NCBI GenBank assembly: GCA_002725995.1
Contig: PBRQ01000055.1
Location: forward strand, 1 to 64,000
Direction: 5' to 3'
Source of the DNA: Gammaproteobacteria bacterium
Lineage (GTDB): Bacteria > Pseudomonadota > Gammaproteobacteria > Pseudomonadales > Azotimanducaceae
Length of the DNA stretch: 64,000 bases
Part shown: positions 9,640 through 18,327 of the stretch, piece after piece
Numbering within the stretch: the first letter of the stretch is position 1
How the letters are laid out: the number at the start of each line of letters is the position of its first letter
The notes under the pieces: generated by a model
The model's database searches: none
Seen by the model: only the letters and a program-made list of their open reading frames with translations
Told to the model about the DNA's origin: nothing
Program-made: the position numbers and the translations under genes

Positions 9640-10230
9640 TTACGTATAACCTAACTTTACAGCAGTAGCCGCTATTTCGTCTGAGGCTGCAAGCAGGTTG
9701 TCTAGTGGATCATATGTTGCCGCGAGAAATGCCTCGCGTGCACTTTCCTTCATATTAATATCGAAGATATTGTTCGCACAAATAACTTTCAGGCCTTCCA
9801 GGTCAATGATAATTTCAGCATCCGGGTCAGTTTCCACCAATGCTGAAAGTTTCCCCCGGGCATCTTTTCCCATTGTCACACATGGAATTCCGAGGGTCGT
9901 ACAGTTGCCATGAAATATTTCAGCAAAGGAGTCTGCAATCACTGCCTTCAGGCCAAATTTCTGTATGGCTTGAGGCGCATGCTCACGGCTCGAGCCACAT
10001 CCAAAATTAACGTCTGAGATGAGAATCTCTGCGCCCCGATGCTGTTCTGAATCAAGAACATGACCCTTTGAATTGCCCTCTTCATCAAAGCGCACGTCAT
10101 AAAAAAGGGATGAACCCAGCTCAGCAAAGGTAACACACTTCAAGAATCTGGCAGGAATAATCCGATCCGTATCGATATCGTTGCCTTCAACATACACACC
10201 CTTGCCGCCAAATTTTGTAATCGCCTTCAC
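9640..10230 (-). CDS. leuD: 3-isopropylmalate/citramalate dehydratase small subunit
   Basis: A 196-aa swivel-domain subunit of the aconitase family. Visible motifs are [19 protein letters not shown] near the N-terminus and [17 protein letters not shown], both typical of LeuD. GTG start inside a GTGA overlap with the leuC stop, preceded by GGAGAGG. It forms a heterodimer with LeuC to isomerise 2-isopropylmalate or, as suggested by the adjacent cimA, citramalate to 3-methylmalate. It sits between leuC and cimA on the same strand. Which substrate dominates cannot be told from sequence. Confidence 0.93.
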   Translation of the reverse strand: MKAITKFGGKGVYVEGNDIDTDRIIPARFLKCVTFAELGSSLFYDVRFDEEGNSKGHVLDSEQHRGAEILISDVNFGCGSSREHAPQAIQKFGLKAVIADSFAEIFHGNCTTLGIPCVTMGKDARGKLSALVETDPDAEIIIDLEGLKVICANNIFDINMKESAREAFLAATYDPLDNLLAASDEIAATAVKLGYT

Positions 10231-11645
10231 TGCACCTCTCCTAGCCCGAACACTTCACGTGCATCCGCCACCTTACCCTCAATTGCTGCGGCTGCAACCA
10301 TCAGCGGGCTCATCAGGATTGTCCGCCCCGTAGGCGAACCCTGCCGGCCAATAAAATTCCTGTTGGAACTGGAAGCACAGAGTTCATCACCGATCAGTTT
10401 ATCCGGATTCATAGCCAGGCACATGGAACATCCAGGCTTCCGCCATTCAAAACCAGCTTCTTCGAAAACCAGATGCAGATTCTTCTCCCTGGCGGCCTTG
10501 TCTACTTTTTCTGACCCCGGCACCGCAATTGCCCGTACCGACGGCAATACTTTTCGCCCCTTCAGAACCGCGGCAACCTGCTCAAAATCACTAAGCCTGC
10601 CATTAGTGCAACTGCCTAAAAAGGCAACATCAACCTTTGTCCCCTTAATCGGCTGGTTGACCTCCAATTTCATATAGTCCAGTGCATCTGAAATTAAATT
10701 CTTCTCCAAGCCTTGAACAAGGTCGGGGTCTGGAATAACTTCCTCTATGGAAATTGCCTGAGCAGGAGTAACGCCCCAGGTTATCGTCGGTTTGATCTTG
10801 GCCGCTTCAATAATTACTTCATCATCATACTGAGCATCAGCATCACTGGCGTAGCTGCGCCACTTCTTTACTTCGCTGTCAAAAGCATCACCCTCTGGAA
10901 CTCTCTCCCGCCCCTTCAGAAACTCAAATGTGGTTTCATCCGGGCTCACATACCCACACCGGGCACCACCCTCAATACTCATGTTGCAAACTGTCATCCG
11001 CTCTTCCATGGTCATATTCTCGATTACGGACCCAGCATACTCATAGGCGAAGCCTACGCCGCCATTCACGCCCAAGGTGCGTATGATATGCAAAATAACA
11101 TCCTTCGCAGTCACTCCGCGTGAAAGTTCTCCCTCAATTCTGATTCGCCTCACTTTCAGCGGATCCATTGCAATCGTCTGGCTGGCAAGGACATCACGCA
11201 CCTGACTGGTACCAATTCCGAGTGCAATACAGCCAAACGCACCGTGAGTTGAGGTGTGACTGTCACCACAGCATATGGTCATACCCGGCTGTGTTAGTCC
11301 AAGTTCGGGACTCACTACATGTACTATTCCCTGGGATCCGGATTGCGGGGCAAAAAATTCAATTTTGTTTTGCGTGGTTGCCTCGACAAGTACCTGAATC
11401 ATCCGCTCAGCCATATCATCAGCCAGCGGCCGAGACTGATCATCGGTTGGTATTATGTGGTCAACCGTTGCAAAGGTTCTTCCAGGATAGGCAACACCTA
11501 AACCCTTGTCCTTCAGCATGCCAAAGGCTTGCGGGCTGGTCACTTCGTGAATCAGGTGAAGCGCGATAAATAGCTGGTACTGACCGCTGTCCAACTGCCG
11601 TACAACATGGTCATCCCAAACCTTCTGATAAAGGTTTTTAGCCAC
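10227..11645 (-). CDS. leuC: 3-isopropylmalate/citramalate dehydratase large subunit
   Basis: A 472-aa aconitase-type [4Fe-4S] subunit of standard LeuC length. Motifs include [40 protein letters not shown] and [13 protein letters not shown], which together supply the three cluster cysteines. The start is GTG at 11645 with AGGAG about 8 nt upstream. It is first in the leuC-leuD-cimA operon and overlaps leuD by 4 nt. No leuA or leuB lies beside it, which supports a role in the citramalate branch, though dual use in leucine synthesis is possible. No leader-peptide attenuator was recognised upstream. Confidence 0.94.
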   Translation of the reverse strand: MAKNLYQKVWDDHVVRQLDSGQYQLFIALHLIHEVTSPQAFGMLKDKGLGVAYPGRTFATVDHIIPTDDQSRPLADDMAERMIQVLVEATTQNKIEFFAPQSGSQGIVHVVSPELGLTQPGMTICCGDSHTSTHGAFGCIALGIGTSQVRDVLASQTIAMDPLKVRRIRIEGELSRGVTAKDVILHIIRTLGVNGGVGFAYEYAGSVIENMTMEERMTVCNMSIEGGARCGYVSPDETTFEFLKGRERVPEGDAFDSEVKKWRSYASDADAQYDDEVIIEAAKIKPTITWGVTPAQAISIEEVIPDPDLVQGLEKNLISDALDYMKLEVNQPIKGTKVDVAFLGSCTNGRLSDFEQVAAVLKGRKVLPSVRAIAVPGSEKVDKAAREKNLHLVFEEAGFEWRKPGCSMCLAMNPDKLIGDELCASSSNRNFIGRQGSPTGRTILMSPLMVAAAAIEGKVADAREVFGLGEVQ

Positions 11646-11748
11646 GGGGACTCCTGTCTAAGATAAAAGAGCGGCGAGTTTAGCATGAAAAAAGCGATTT
11701 TCTATTCCATTTAGAGATAGAGGTGAGTCGCGAAGCGCAGTTCCAAAC

Positions 11749-12831
11749 CTATGAAGGCATCGTCGGATCAACGATGATCTTTGCGTGTTTGTCCGGGTCA
11801 GCAAGGTCTTCAAACGCAGCAGGAACACCACTAAGTCCAACCCTGCCAGATATCAGGGGCGAAGCATCCACCTTCCCCTCCGCAATATTGTGCAGGGTTT
11901 GCGCGAACTCTTCCGGCGTATAACCGAGGACAAACTGTAGACTAAGCTCCTTGGTAATACCAGACATAGGCTGAAAGTGATCCTCTTCCATGCACACTCC
12001 AAGGATAACTATTCTGCCGCCCTGCGGTGCACCTGCCATTACCTGGTCTATTACGCCAGGAATACCAACGCACTCAAAAAATACGCCTGGTCGCAGTGCT
12101 GGCCCGGCAATTAGTGACTGGGGCAAGGCTCCTTCGTCAACGTCAGTCGACGCCACCTGCACCCAGCTTTCATATGGGGAGTTCTCGGCTGGATCTACTA
12201 CTAGGTCAGCACCCATGACTTCGGCCAGCTGTCGCCGCTTGGGGCTGAAATCAGCAGCTATTATTGGGCCAACCTGATTCATTTTGAGCGCGGCAATGAC
12301 TGCGAGACCAACCGGGCCACAGCCTATGACAAGCGGCACTTCTTTGCTGAGCTTCGCCACCTGCACCGCGTGATACCCAACAGCCATCGGCTCTGTCAGT
12401 GCTGCCATGTCGGTGGACAGACCGTTGGGAACTTCCAGCAGCATGGATTCAGTTAGCACCATATTTTCCGCATACCCACCCGGCACCTCATCTGAATAGC
12501 CCACTGCCTTCATTTCACCATTGCGAAAGGTCATTGGCACCGAACATACCCGCGACCCAATGGCATGTGCCTTTGTCGTTCCCGGACCATGCTCAAGTAT
12601 CTCAGCACAGAACTCGTGCCCCATGATTACACCCCGGGACAAATCCATTTCCATGGAGCCATCAGCCTGCGCTGACGCTTCACTCATCTGCGCAGCGAAT
12701 TTCAGAGCGTGCAAATCAGAGCCACAAATCCCACACGCCAATGTCTTTACGAGCACCTCTCCTTCACTCGGCTCCGGCGCCACCACATCCTCAACTTTCA
12801 GCTCCGAACCACGCATGACTACTGCTTGCAT
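11749..12831 (-). CDS. Zinc-type medium-chain alcohol dehydrogenase lacking the structural-zinc lobe
   Basis: A 360-aa MDR-superfamily protein. It has the catalytic-zinc motif CGICGSDLH, then GHEF, GGYAENMVL and a Rossmann nucleotide site (VIGCGPVGLAVIAALKM). The four-Cys structural zinc cluster usual between the GHE motif and the Rossmann fold is absent; that stretch reads SRVCSVPMTFRNGEMKAVGYSDEVPGG. It probably oxidises an alcohol or polyol with NAD(P). The ATG overlaps the TAA of the upstream 774-aa cyclase-like gene by one base (TAATG), so the two are likely coupled. The substrate is unknown. Confidence 0.87.
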   Translation of the reverse strand: MQAVVMRGSELKVEDVVAPEPSEGEVLVKTLACGICGSDLHALKFAAQMSEASAQADGSMEMDLSRGVIMGHEFCAEILEHGPGTTKAHAIGSRVCSVPMTFRNGEMKAVGYSDEVPGGYAENMVLTESMLLEVPNGLSTDMAALTEPMAVGYHAVQVAKLSKEVPLVIGCGPVGLAVIAALKMNQVGPIIAADFSPKRRQLAEVMGADLVVDPAENSPYESWVQVASTDVDEGALPQSLIAGPALRPGVFFECVGIPGVIDQVMAGAPQGGRIVILGVCMEEDHFQPMSGITKELSLQFVLGYTPEEFAQTLHNIAEGKVDASPLISGRVGLSGVPAAFEDLADPDKHAKIIVDPTMPS

Positions 12832-15155
12832 TATTCAGCTCCTGCTGCTGTTTGTTTTTCAGAAAGGCTGATGACTTGATTTGCATATTTTGAATTGGGG
12901 AGCACCTCATAAAATACGTCATCGGAATCAGCCAACTGCTCCACCTTCTCATCCTTCCACAGGCCAACCTTACCAACCCTCACAACAAGGTGCCTTTCCT
13001 TCCCTTTGACATCTGGAAATTTGCCAACGCACAGGGTTTCATCCCTGCCTCCAGACTTTATGTTCATCTGTGTAAAATTCACCTCAATCTTTAACTTCTC
13101 GAAGGCCGCAGCATCCAACAGAATGCCATTCACGTTGTATCGAATCTGGTGCTGGCCCTTTTCACCCTTTTGTGCATCGGACTCACTTATCTCAAGAACC
13201 TCAACATTAAAATCACCTGAATCGAAGCTATCTCGTAATTTCCAGGAGCAGGAAGACATTCGATCAGCACCACCAATTGCTGACGATATCATTATGGGGC
13301 GCTTATCATCGAATAGAAAGAGGGGGATCTCATTCGAAAAACAAATACCAATACCAATCTCCAGCTTAGGAAGTCCGGTCTTGGCGGAGTGAGAATTTTT
13401 AGAATTGACGATATCGAGCATTTCTTTGGCCATTCCACAGGCACGCGATACTGAGTACCACTCGGTTGGGCTACCTTCATATTCATAGGTGCCGAGGATC
13501 ACTGCATCACCCTCGATAAAAACTTTAGCCGCACCATAGGTCTTGAGCCTTTCATTGATGGGGTCAAAAAAACGTAAACTGAAGTAGCTTGCCGGGTTCA
13601 GATCCCGGCGCAGCAATTCCTGGGTAACCGTCGTCGAGCCACGAACATCAGCTTTTAGAATTGTGTGATGGATAATCTCCGGGAGCTCATCCGCAACCTG
13701 TTTCACTTCTTCGCTATCCATCAGGCAAAATAGTTGCCCTCCGGCCCTTGCAAGCTGTAGTTGTTCTGCATCTGTAATGACTGAGATGCGATTGAATACG
13801 CGATGTGCAAACCGATAATACTTCAGGTGAAAACGATAGCGGCTGATATCCGTCAAAAGCTTCAACATCAACTCATCTTCTGATTTCCTGTCTTTTTCAT
13901 CGTACTCATCAGCAAGAGTTATCAGTTTCTGGGAGAGCGTTTTTGCCCCTTTCTTGGATAAACCTATTGCCTCAATAATCTTCTTCGTGTCATTTCCTGC
14001 CACTGCTGATACGGCATCAGCCACATCAATGAGACCAAGATCCTGCTGGGTTAGTTTTTCCCGCAGAAAGTAAGTCGCCATCATCTCTTTGACGTCGCTA
14101 CTACTGGCGATCTCCTTTCGTATTTCCGCAAGGATTTTTGACAGCTTCTTTGTAGCCGAGTTGAAAGACCAATGGGCCTTCATCCCCAGTTGCCCCTTAA
14201 CCTTGGCCGCAAGCTTTCCATGAAAATTCTCATCAAATAGCAAGCGAATATTTCCAGGCTGCTCAAGCCAGCTGAATGACTCGGATATGACTTCCTTCTG
14301 ATCCTCCGATGGTCCCAGCAGTGACTGCACTGCAAAGAGCCCACCAAGGGCATCGTAGACCTCCACTTGTGCTGACGTGAGGTTGGTCATGTTCTTCAGG
14401 GAGTCAGCCTTTATTTCCGGCAATCTTTTAGCCAGAACATTTTCAAGGGCAGTATTCAGCTTCTCAAACCCCACGCCCCCGCCGGACCACAGGGCGTAGC
14501 ACTCAAGCAATAACACGGGCTCCTGGGGAGATCTGGCGTACAGGAGTGGATTATACATAATATTGGCAGCTTCAGAGAGGTCATCTCCAAGCACCTGTGC
14601 ACGGAGTTCCTTTAGCTGATTGTTTTCTTCCCGCTGCAGTTGTTTCAGGAGCAGCCGGCAAATCCGAAACATAAACTCATTAGAGTATTTCCTGAACCAG
14701 GTGATTTTCTCCTGCGTGGTCAACAAACTCCTCGAGCCGGAATACTGCTGCTGCCCCTGGGTTTCCTCCAGCTTCGCACGATATTTGTCCAATTCATCAC
14801 GAACCTGCTGAAGAATGAACTTAACCACCGCAAATTGAAGAACTCTGATCTGACCCCGCTTCAGGTCAGTTTTGTAACGATGCAGCGTCACACGCATCAT
14901 GTTCGTATAGGCTTCTCGGAAGTCGTTGACCTCCTTCGAGTTACCAGAAACCAGTTTGTTCCCGGCAACAATTCGCTTGACCTGGCCCTCTATTATTTCC
15001 CTCGCCTTGAAGGAAAAGGTTAGGGAAAGCTCCACATCAATGTGGTAGTTATCAACACCCTTATTGGCCACACTACAGTCTAGCTTAACCTCCCTCGGAG
15101 TTTTTACTCTTTCCAGGATGTCATCAAGTGACGCTATTATTTGTTGTTCTGCCAT
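12831..15155 (-). CDS. Unrecognised 774-aa cytoplasmic protein with a divergent class III nucleotidyl-cyclase-like domain
   Basis: No signal peptide or membrane helix is visible. About 490 N-terminal residues are charged, mostly helical and match no family I recognise. From about residue 495 the sequence resembles a class III adenylate/guanylate cyclase core: ILKADVRGSTTVTQEL (Asp503 at the first metal-ligand position), KVFIEGDAVILGTYEYE (Asp550, 47 residues later, close to the usual spacing), IGIGICFSNE and SSAIGGADRMSS. At the last motif the usual transition-state Asn of VNxAaR is Gly628, while Arg632 is kept. It may be a cyclase, a non-cyclising nucleotide-binding relative or a degenerate sensor. 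It follows the radical SAM gene amrS by 4 bp and overlaps the dehydrogenase gene. The domain call is mine and moderate. Confidence 0.6.
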   Translation of the reverse strand: MAEQQIIASLDDILERVKTPREVKLDCSVANKGVDNYHIDVELSLTFSFKAREIIEGQVKRIVAGNKLVSGNSKEVNDFREAYTNMMRVTLHRYKTDLKRGQIRVLQFAVVKFILQQVRDELDKYRAKLEETQGQQQYSGSRSLLTTQEKITWFRKYSNEFMFRICRLLLKQLQREENNQLKELRAQVLGDDLSEAANIMYNPLLYARSPQEPVLLLECYALWSGGGVGFEKLNTALENVLAKRLPEIKADSLKNMTNLTSAQVEVYDALGGLFAVQSLLGPSEDQKEVISESFSWLEQPGNIRLLFDENFHGKLAAKVKGQLGMKAHWSFNSATKKLSKILAEIRKEIASSSDVKEMMATYFLREKLTQQDLGLIDVADAVSAVAGNDTKKIIEAIGLSKKGAKTLSQKLITLADEYDEKDRKSEDELMLKLLTDISRYRFHLKYYRFAHRVFNRISVITDAEQLQLARAGGQLFCLMDSEEVKQVADELPEIIHHTILKADVRGSTTVTQELLRRDLNPASYFSLRFFDPINERLKTYGAAKVFIEGDAVILGTYEYEGSPTEWYSVSRACGMAKEMLDIVNSKNSHSAKTGLPKLEIGIGICFSNEIPLFLFDDKRPIMISSAIGGADRMSSCSWKLRDSFDSGDFNVEVLEISESDAQKGEKGQHQIRYNVNGILLDAAAFEKLKIEVNFTQMNIKSGGRDETLCVGKFPDVKGKERHLVVRVGKVGLWKDEKVEQLADSDDVFYEVLPNSKYANQVISLSEKQTAAGAE

Positions 15156-15159
15156 TTTT

Positions 15160-16314
15160 CTACCGACCTAACCTCACAGCCTGTCGCTTTGGCCCCCAAT
15201 CCCCAGGGCCCGCCTCAAAAACACCAGCAATCCATTCACCGCAGGAACGGCAGCAACCCTGGCTATCCAGTTGCCATTTGTCGAGCTTATACCAGTCCCG
15301 CTCAATCAACATAGTCTCGCATGAAGGGCACCAGGTAGAACCTCCTTCGCTATCGTGAACATTACCAATATAAACAAACTTCAAGCCATTGGATTTTGCA
15401 ATTTTTCTCGCCCTGCTCAAGGTTGCTGGTGGTGTTGAGGGTTTGTCAGTCATTTTGAAATCGGGGTGAAAGGCTGAGAAGTGGATCGGCACATCTTCGC
15501 CAAGGTTTTCAACCACCCACTGGCTCATAGCTTCAATCTCATCCGTAGAATCATTCTCACCTGGAATCAATAGCGTAGTGAGTTCAAACCAGATACTTGT
15601 CTCGTGCTTCAAGTACAGCAATGTATCTAGTACATCCGCCAGGTGCCCTCCACAAATCTTGTGATAAAAATGTTCACTGAAGGCCTTCAGATCTATGTTG
15701 GCAGCATCCATATATTCAAAAAATTCACGCCTGGGCTCAGGGCAAATATACCCGGCGGTAACAGCAACGGAGTTGATTCCCTTATCCCTGGCAGCAGCAG
15801 CTACATCAATGGCATATTCGTGAAAGATCACAGGATCATTGTAGGTATAAGCGATACTTCTGCACCCAAGCGCCGTCGCTGCTTCCACCAACACTTCAGG
15901 TGAGGCGGCATCTGCCAGCGTCTGCATTTCCCTTGATTTGCTCATATCCCAGTTCTGGCAGAACTTGCATACAAGGTTGCAACCCGCCGTCCCAAACGAA
16001 AGGACCGGGGTACCAGGCAGAAAGTGATTCAGTGGTTTCTTTTCGATTGGATCAACACAGAAACCACTGGATAACCCATAGGTAGTCAATACTATTTCAT
16101 CGTTCTGTCTGGCACGGACAAAACACAAACCCTGCTGCCCCTGTCGCAACCTGCAATGGCGGGGACATAAATCGCATTGCAGACGACCATCATCACATTT
16201 GCGCCAATACCGGGTACCGACCACACTAGATGTCCCAGGTTTATGAATGCCCTTGCCAAGCTGCCAATTAAGAATTGATGACATTTTCGCAGATGATTGA
16301 TTTAGAATGACCAT
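15160..16314 (-). CDS. amrS: AmmeMemoRadiSam system radical SAM enzyme
   Basis: A 384-aa radical SAM protein. The [4Fe-4S] motif is C112xxxC116xxC119 in FGTAGCNLVCKFCQNWDMSK. Upstream of it lies the family-specific CDLCPRHCRLRQGQQGLCFVR segment, and the C-terminus has a Cys-rich tail (WCPSCETML ... GCCRSCGEW) suggesting a further metal site. The partner AmrB-AmrA fusion lies divergently. The ORF ATG at 16314 is only 20 nt from that partner's ATG and has no ribosome site, so the internal ATG at 16284 (MSSILNWQLG) is an attractive alternative start. The gene leads the amrS-cyclase-like-dehydrogenase operon. The reaction of AmrS is not established to my knowledge. Confidence 0.92.
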   Translation of the reverse strand: MVILNQSSAKMSSILNWQLGKGIHKPGTSSVVGTRYWRKCDDGRLQCDLCPRHCRLRQGQQGLCFVRARQNDEIVLTTYGLSSGFCVDPIEKKPLNHFLPGTPVLSFGTAGCNLVCKFCQNWDMSKSREMQTLADAASPEVLVEAATALGCRSIAYTYNDPVIFHEYAIDVAAAARDKGINSVAVTAGYICPEPRREFFEYMDAANIDLKAFSEHFYHKICGGHLADVLDTLLYLKHETSIWFELTTLLIPGENDSTDEIEAMSQWVVENLGEDVPIHFSAFHPDFKMTDKPSTPPATLSRARKIAKSNGLKFVYIGNVHDSEGGSTWCPSCETMLIERDWYKLDKWQLDSQGCCRSCGEWIAGVFEAGPGDWGPKRQAVRLGR

Positions 16315-16334
16315 TATTACACAGGAATCGCCTT

Positions 16335-17720
16335 ATGAGCGCAGTGAGGCTCCCAGCAGTAGCAGGAACGTTTTATCCGTCAAATGACGATGTACTTTCG
16401 TCATCCGTCGACGCCATGCTGCGCAATAGTACCAACGGCCTCCCCTGCCCAAAGGTTATCATCGCCCCCCATGCAGGCCACGTCTATTCAGGTCAAATAG
16501 CGGCCAGCGCCTACAGCCGTCTAAGTAATACTGATACCCCTATTAAACGGGTCGTCCTGTTGGGACCATCCCACAAAGTAGCCTTCAAGGGTGTTGCAGC
16601 CACCAGCTGCACCGCCTATAAAACACCTCTTGGTGAAATTCCTGTTGATTCTGCTGCTGTACAGACAATATTGCAGCTGCCTGGCACCGGTTTCCTTGAT
16701 GAAGCCCATACTAACGAGCATAGCCTGGAGGTACACCTGCCATTTTTGCAACGGGAACTGGGAGCATTCTCACTGGTGCCGCTCGTAGTCGGAGACGCGA
16801 CTAAAGATGAAGTGGCCAACGTTATCAACGCACTTTGGGGTGGCGCAGAAACCCTGATCATAGTCAGCTCTGACCTCAGCCATTTTCATGCCTACGACAA
16901 GGCCCGGGAAATTGACACCCAGACGTCCAGAAAAATACTCACTCTGGAAAGCAACCTGGTGGGTGAAGAAGCATGTGGCTGCAGACCGATTAATGGTTTG
17001 CTGCATGTTTTGAAAGCAAGAGGCCTTAAAGTTGAACAGCTTTCCGTTTTGAATTCAGGTGATACAGCCGGGGACAAGGATCGGGTCGTCGGCTATGGCG
17101 CATACATTGTTCTGGAAGCACCAGGAATTTTGAAGAATGAGACAGAAGCGAACACGATGGATAGCCAATTGCCACTGGCCTTTCGGCAACGGCTACTACA
17201 GGTTGCGAGAGGGACTGTTTTGAGCTCTCTGGAAAGCAGCGGAATCTACAATATTGATCTCGACAGCTACCCACCCGAACTCAAACAAGAGAGAGCAACC
17301 TTCGTTACCCTAAATATCAATGATAGCCTTCGAGGCTGTATAGGCAGTCTGGCCGCCCACAGGCCCCTGGTAGTCGACATAGCGCACAACGCACAGGCTG
17401 CTGCCTTTAAGGATCCCCGGTTCAAGCCCTTGACCCTGGCGGAATTTCAGCATGTTGATTTCCATATATCGGTGCTCAGCGTTCCGCGAGTACTGGCGGT
17501 ATCATCAAGATCAGAGCTCATGGACAAACTGAGGCCTGGAATCGATGGTTTGATCATTGAAGAAAAGGGAAGAAGGGCAACCTACCTGCCCTCCGTTTGG
17601 GAGCAAATCAGCGACGCTGAAACATTTGTGTCAGAGCTTCGCAGGAAGGCGGGGCTGGATGCAACTGGGTGGCACGCAGATACAGTGGTACATCAGTACA
17701 CCACGGAGGAGTTCTGTTAG
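16335..17720 (+). CDS. AmmeMemoRadiSam fused protein: AmrB (Memo-like) + AmrA (AMMECR1-like)
   Basis: A 461-aa two-domain protein. Residues 1-262 are Memo-like: RLPAVAGTFYP at the start, APHAGH (44-49), GPSH (77-80), NEHSLEVH (127-134) and SSDLSH (178-183), giving the His-rich metal or dioxygenase-like pocket of that fold. Residues ~280-461 are AMMECR1-like with the signature SLRGCIGS near residue 335, then AAAFKDPRFKPL and a normal C-terminal end. AGGA precedes the ATG. The divergent neighbour amrS completes the three-component system, whose role remains obscure. Fusion of A and B is known in the family but supports physical cooperation. Cytoplasmic. Confidence 0.93.
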   Translation: MSAVRLPAVAGTFYPSNDDVLSSSVDAMLRNSTNGLPCPKVIIAPHAGHVYSGQIAASAYSRLSNTDTPIKRVVLLGPSHKVAFKGVAATSCTAYKTPLGEIPVDSAAVQTILQLPGTGFLDEAHTNEHSLEVHLPFLQRELGAFSLVPLVVGDATKDEVANVINALWGGAETLIIVSSDLSHFHAYDKAREIDTQTSRKILTLESNLVGEEACGCRPINGLLHVLKARGLKVEQLSVLNSGDTAGDKDRVVGYGAYIVLEAPGILKNETEANTMDSQLPLAFRQRLLQVARGTVLSSLESSGIYNIDLDSYPPELKQERATFVTLNINDSLRGCIGSLAAHRPLVVDIAHNAQAAAFKDPRFKPLTLAEFQHVDFHISVLSVPRVLAVSSRSELMDKLRPGIDGLIIEEKGRRATYLPSVWEQISDAETFVSELRRKAGLDATGWHADTVVHQYTTEEFC

Positions 17721-18295
17721 TTGATAAACCTGAGCGTCGCACCTGATGTACCCCTCTCCTTTTCCACTTCTCGCCTTTCTATGCGTCGCTACGAACTTAG
17801 TGATGAGTTGATGCTATTTGAAGCTACGACGGAATCCATTGACGAGGTCCACCCTTTCCTTCCCTGGTACCACCCCGACTACAGTATTGAAGACTCAAGG
17901 TCCTGGCTGTTGGACATAAATCCAAACTGGAAAGACGAAAAATCTTACCAGTTCGCGATCATTGACTGGGTGACCGGTAAGTTCAACGGGGGATGCGGCC
18001 TAAACAGTGTCGATGATAATCCAATTGCAAATCTTGGGTACTGGGTAAGAACGTCAGAAACCGGCAGGGGTATCGCTTCCGAGGCAGCGATAGGGCTCCT
18101 GCATTTTGGTTTGAGCACCTGGACCTGATAATAACCGAAATACTGATGTCCACGCAAAACGAAGCGAGCAAAAAAGTAGCCCAACTGGTGGGTGGGACGC
18201 TGGAAGGAAATCTTCTCAATCGCCTAGAATTGCATGGAGAAAATCACGATGCTTGCCTTTACTCTGTGCTCTCAGACGATATTATTGGCAACTGA
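17721..18295 (+). pseudogene. GNAT-family (RimJ/RimL-like) N-acetyltransferase gene with a frameshift
   Basis: Translation starts at a TTG directly after the amrB-amrA stop, with GGAGG 12 nt upstream inside that gene. The frame gives LSFSTSRLSMRRYELSDEL ... GYWVRTSETGRGIASEAAIGLLHF, the acetyl-CoA-binding region of RimJ-like GNATs, and stops at 18128. A second frame continues with FEHLDLIITEILMSTQNEASKKVAQLVGGTLEGNLLNRLELHGEN and ends in TGA at 18293-18295, matching the family C-terminus. The break lies near CATTTTGGTTTGAG (about 18110); one missing T in the homopolymer would restore the frame. It is either a recent pseudogene or a sequencing error. With one base added it would be a complete ~190-aa enzyme. 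Confidence 0.82.
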
Positions 18296-18327
18296 TTCAT
18301 ATTTGACAGATAAATCCGGAGAAAACC

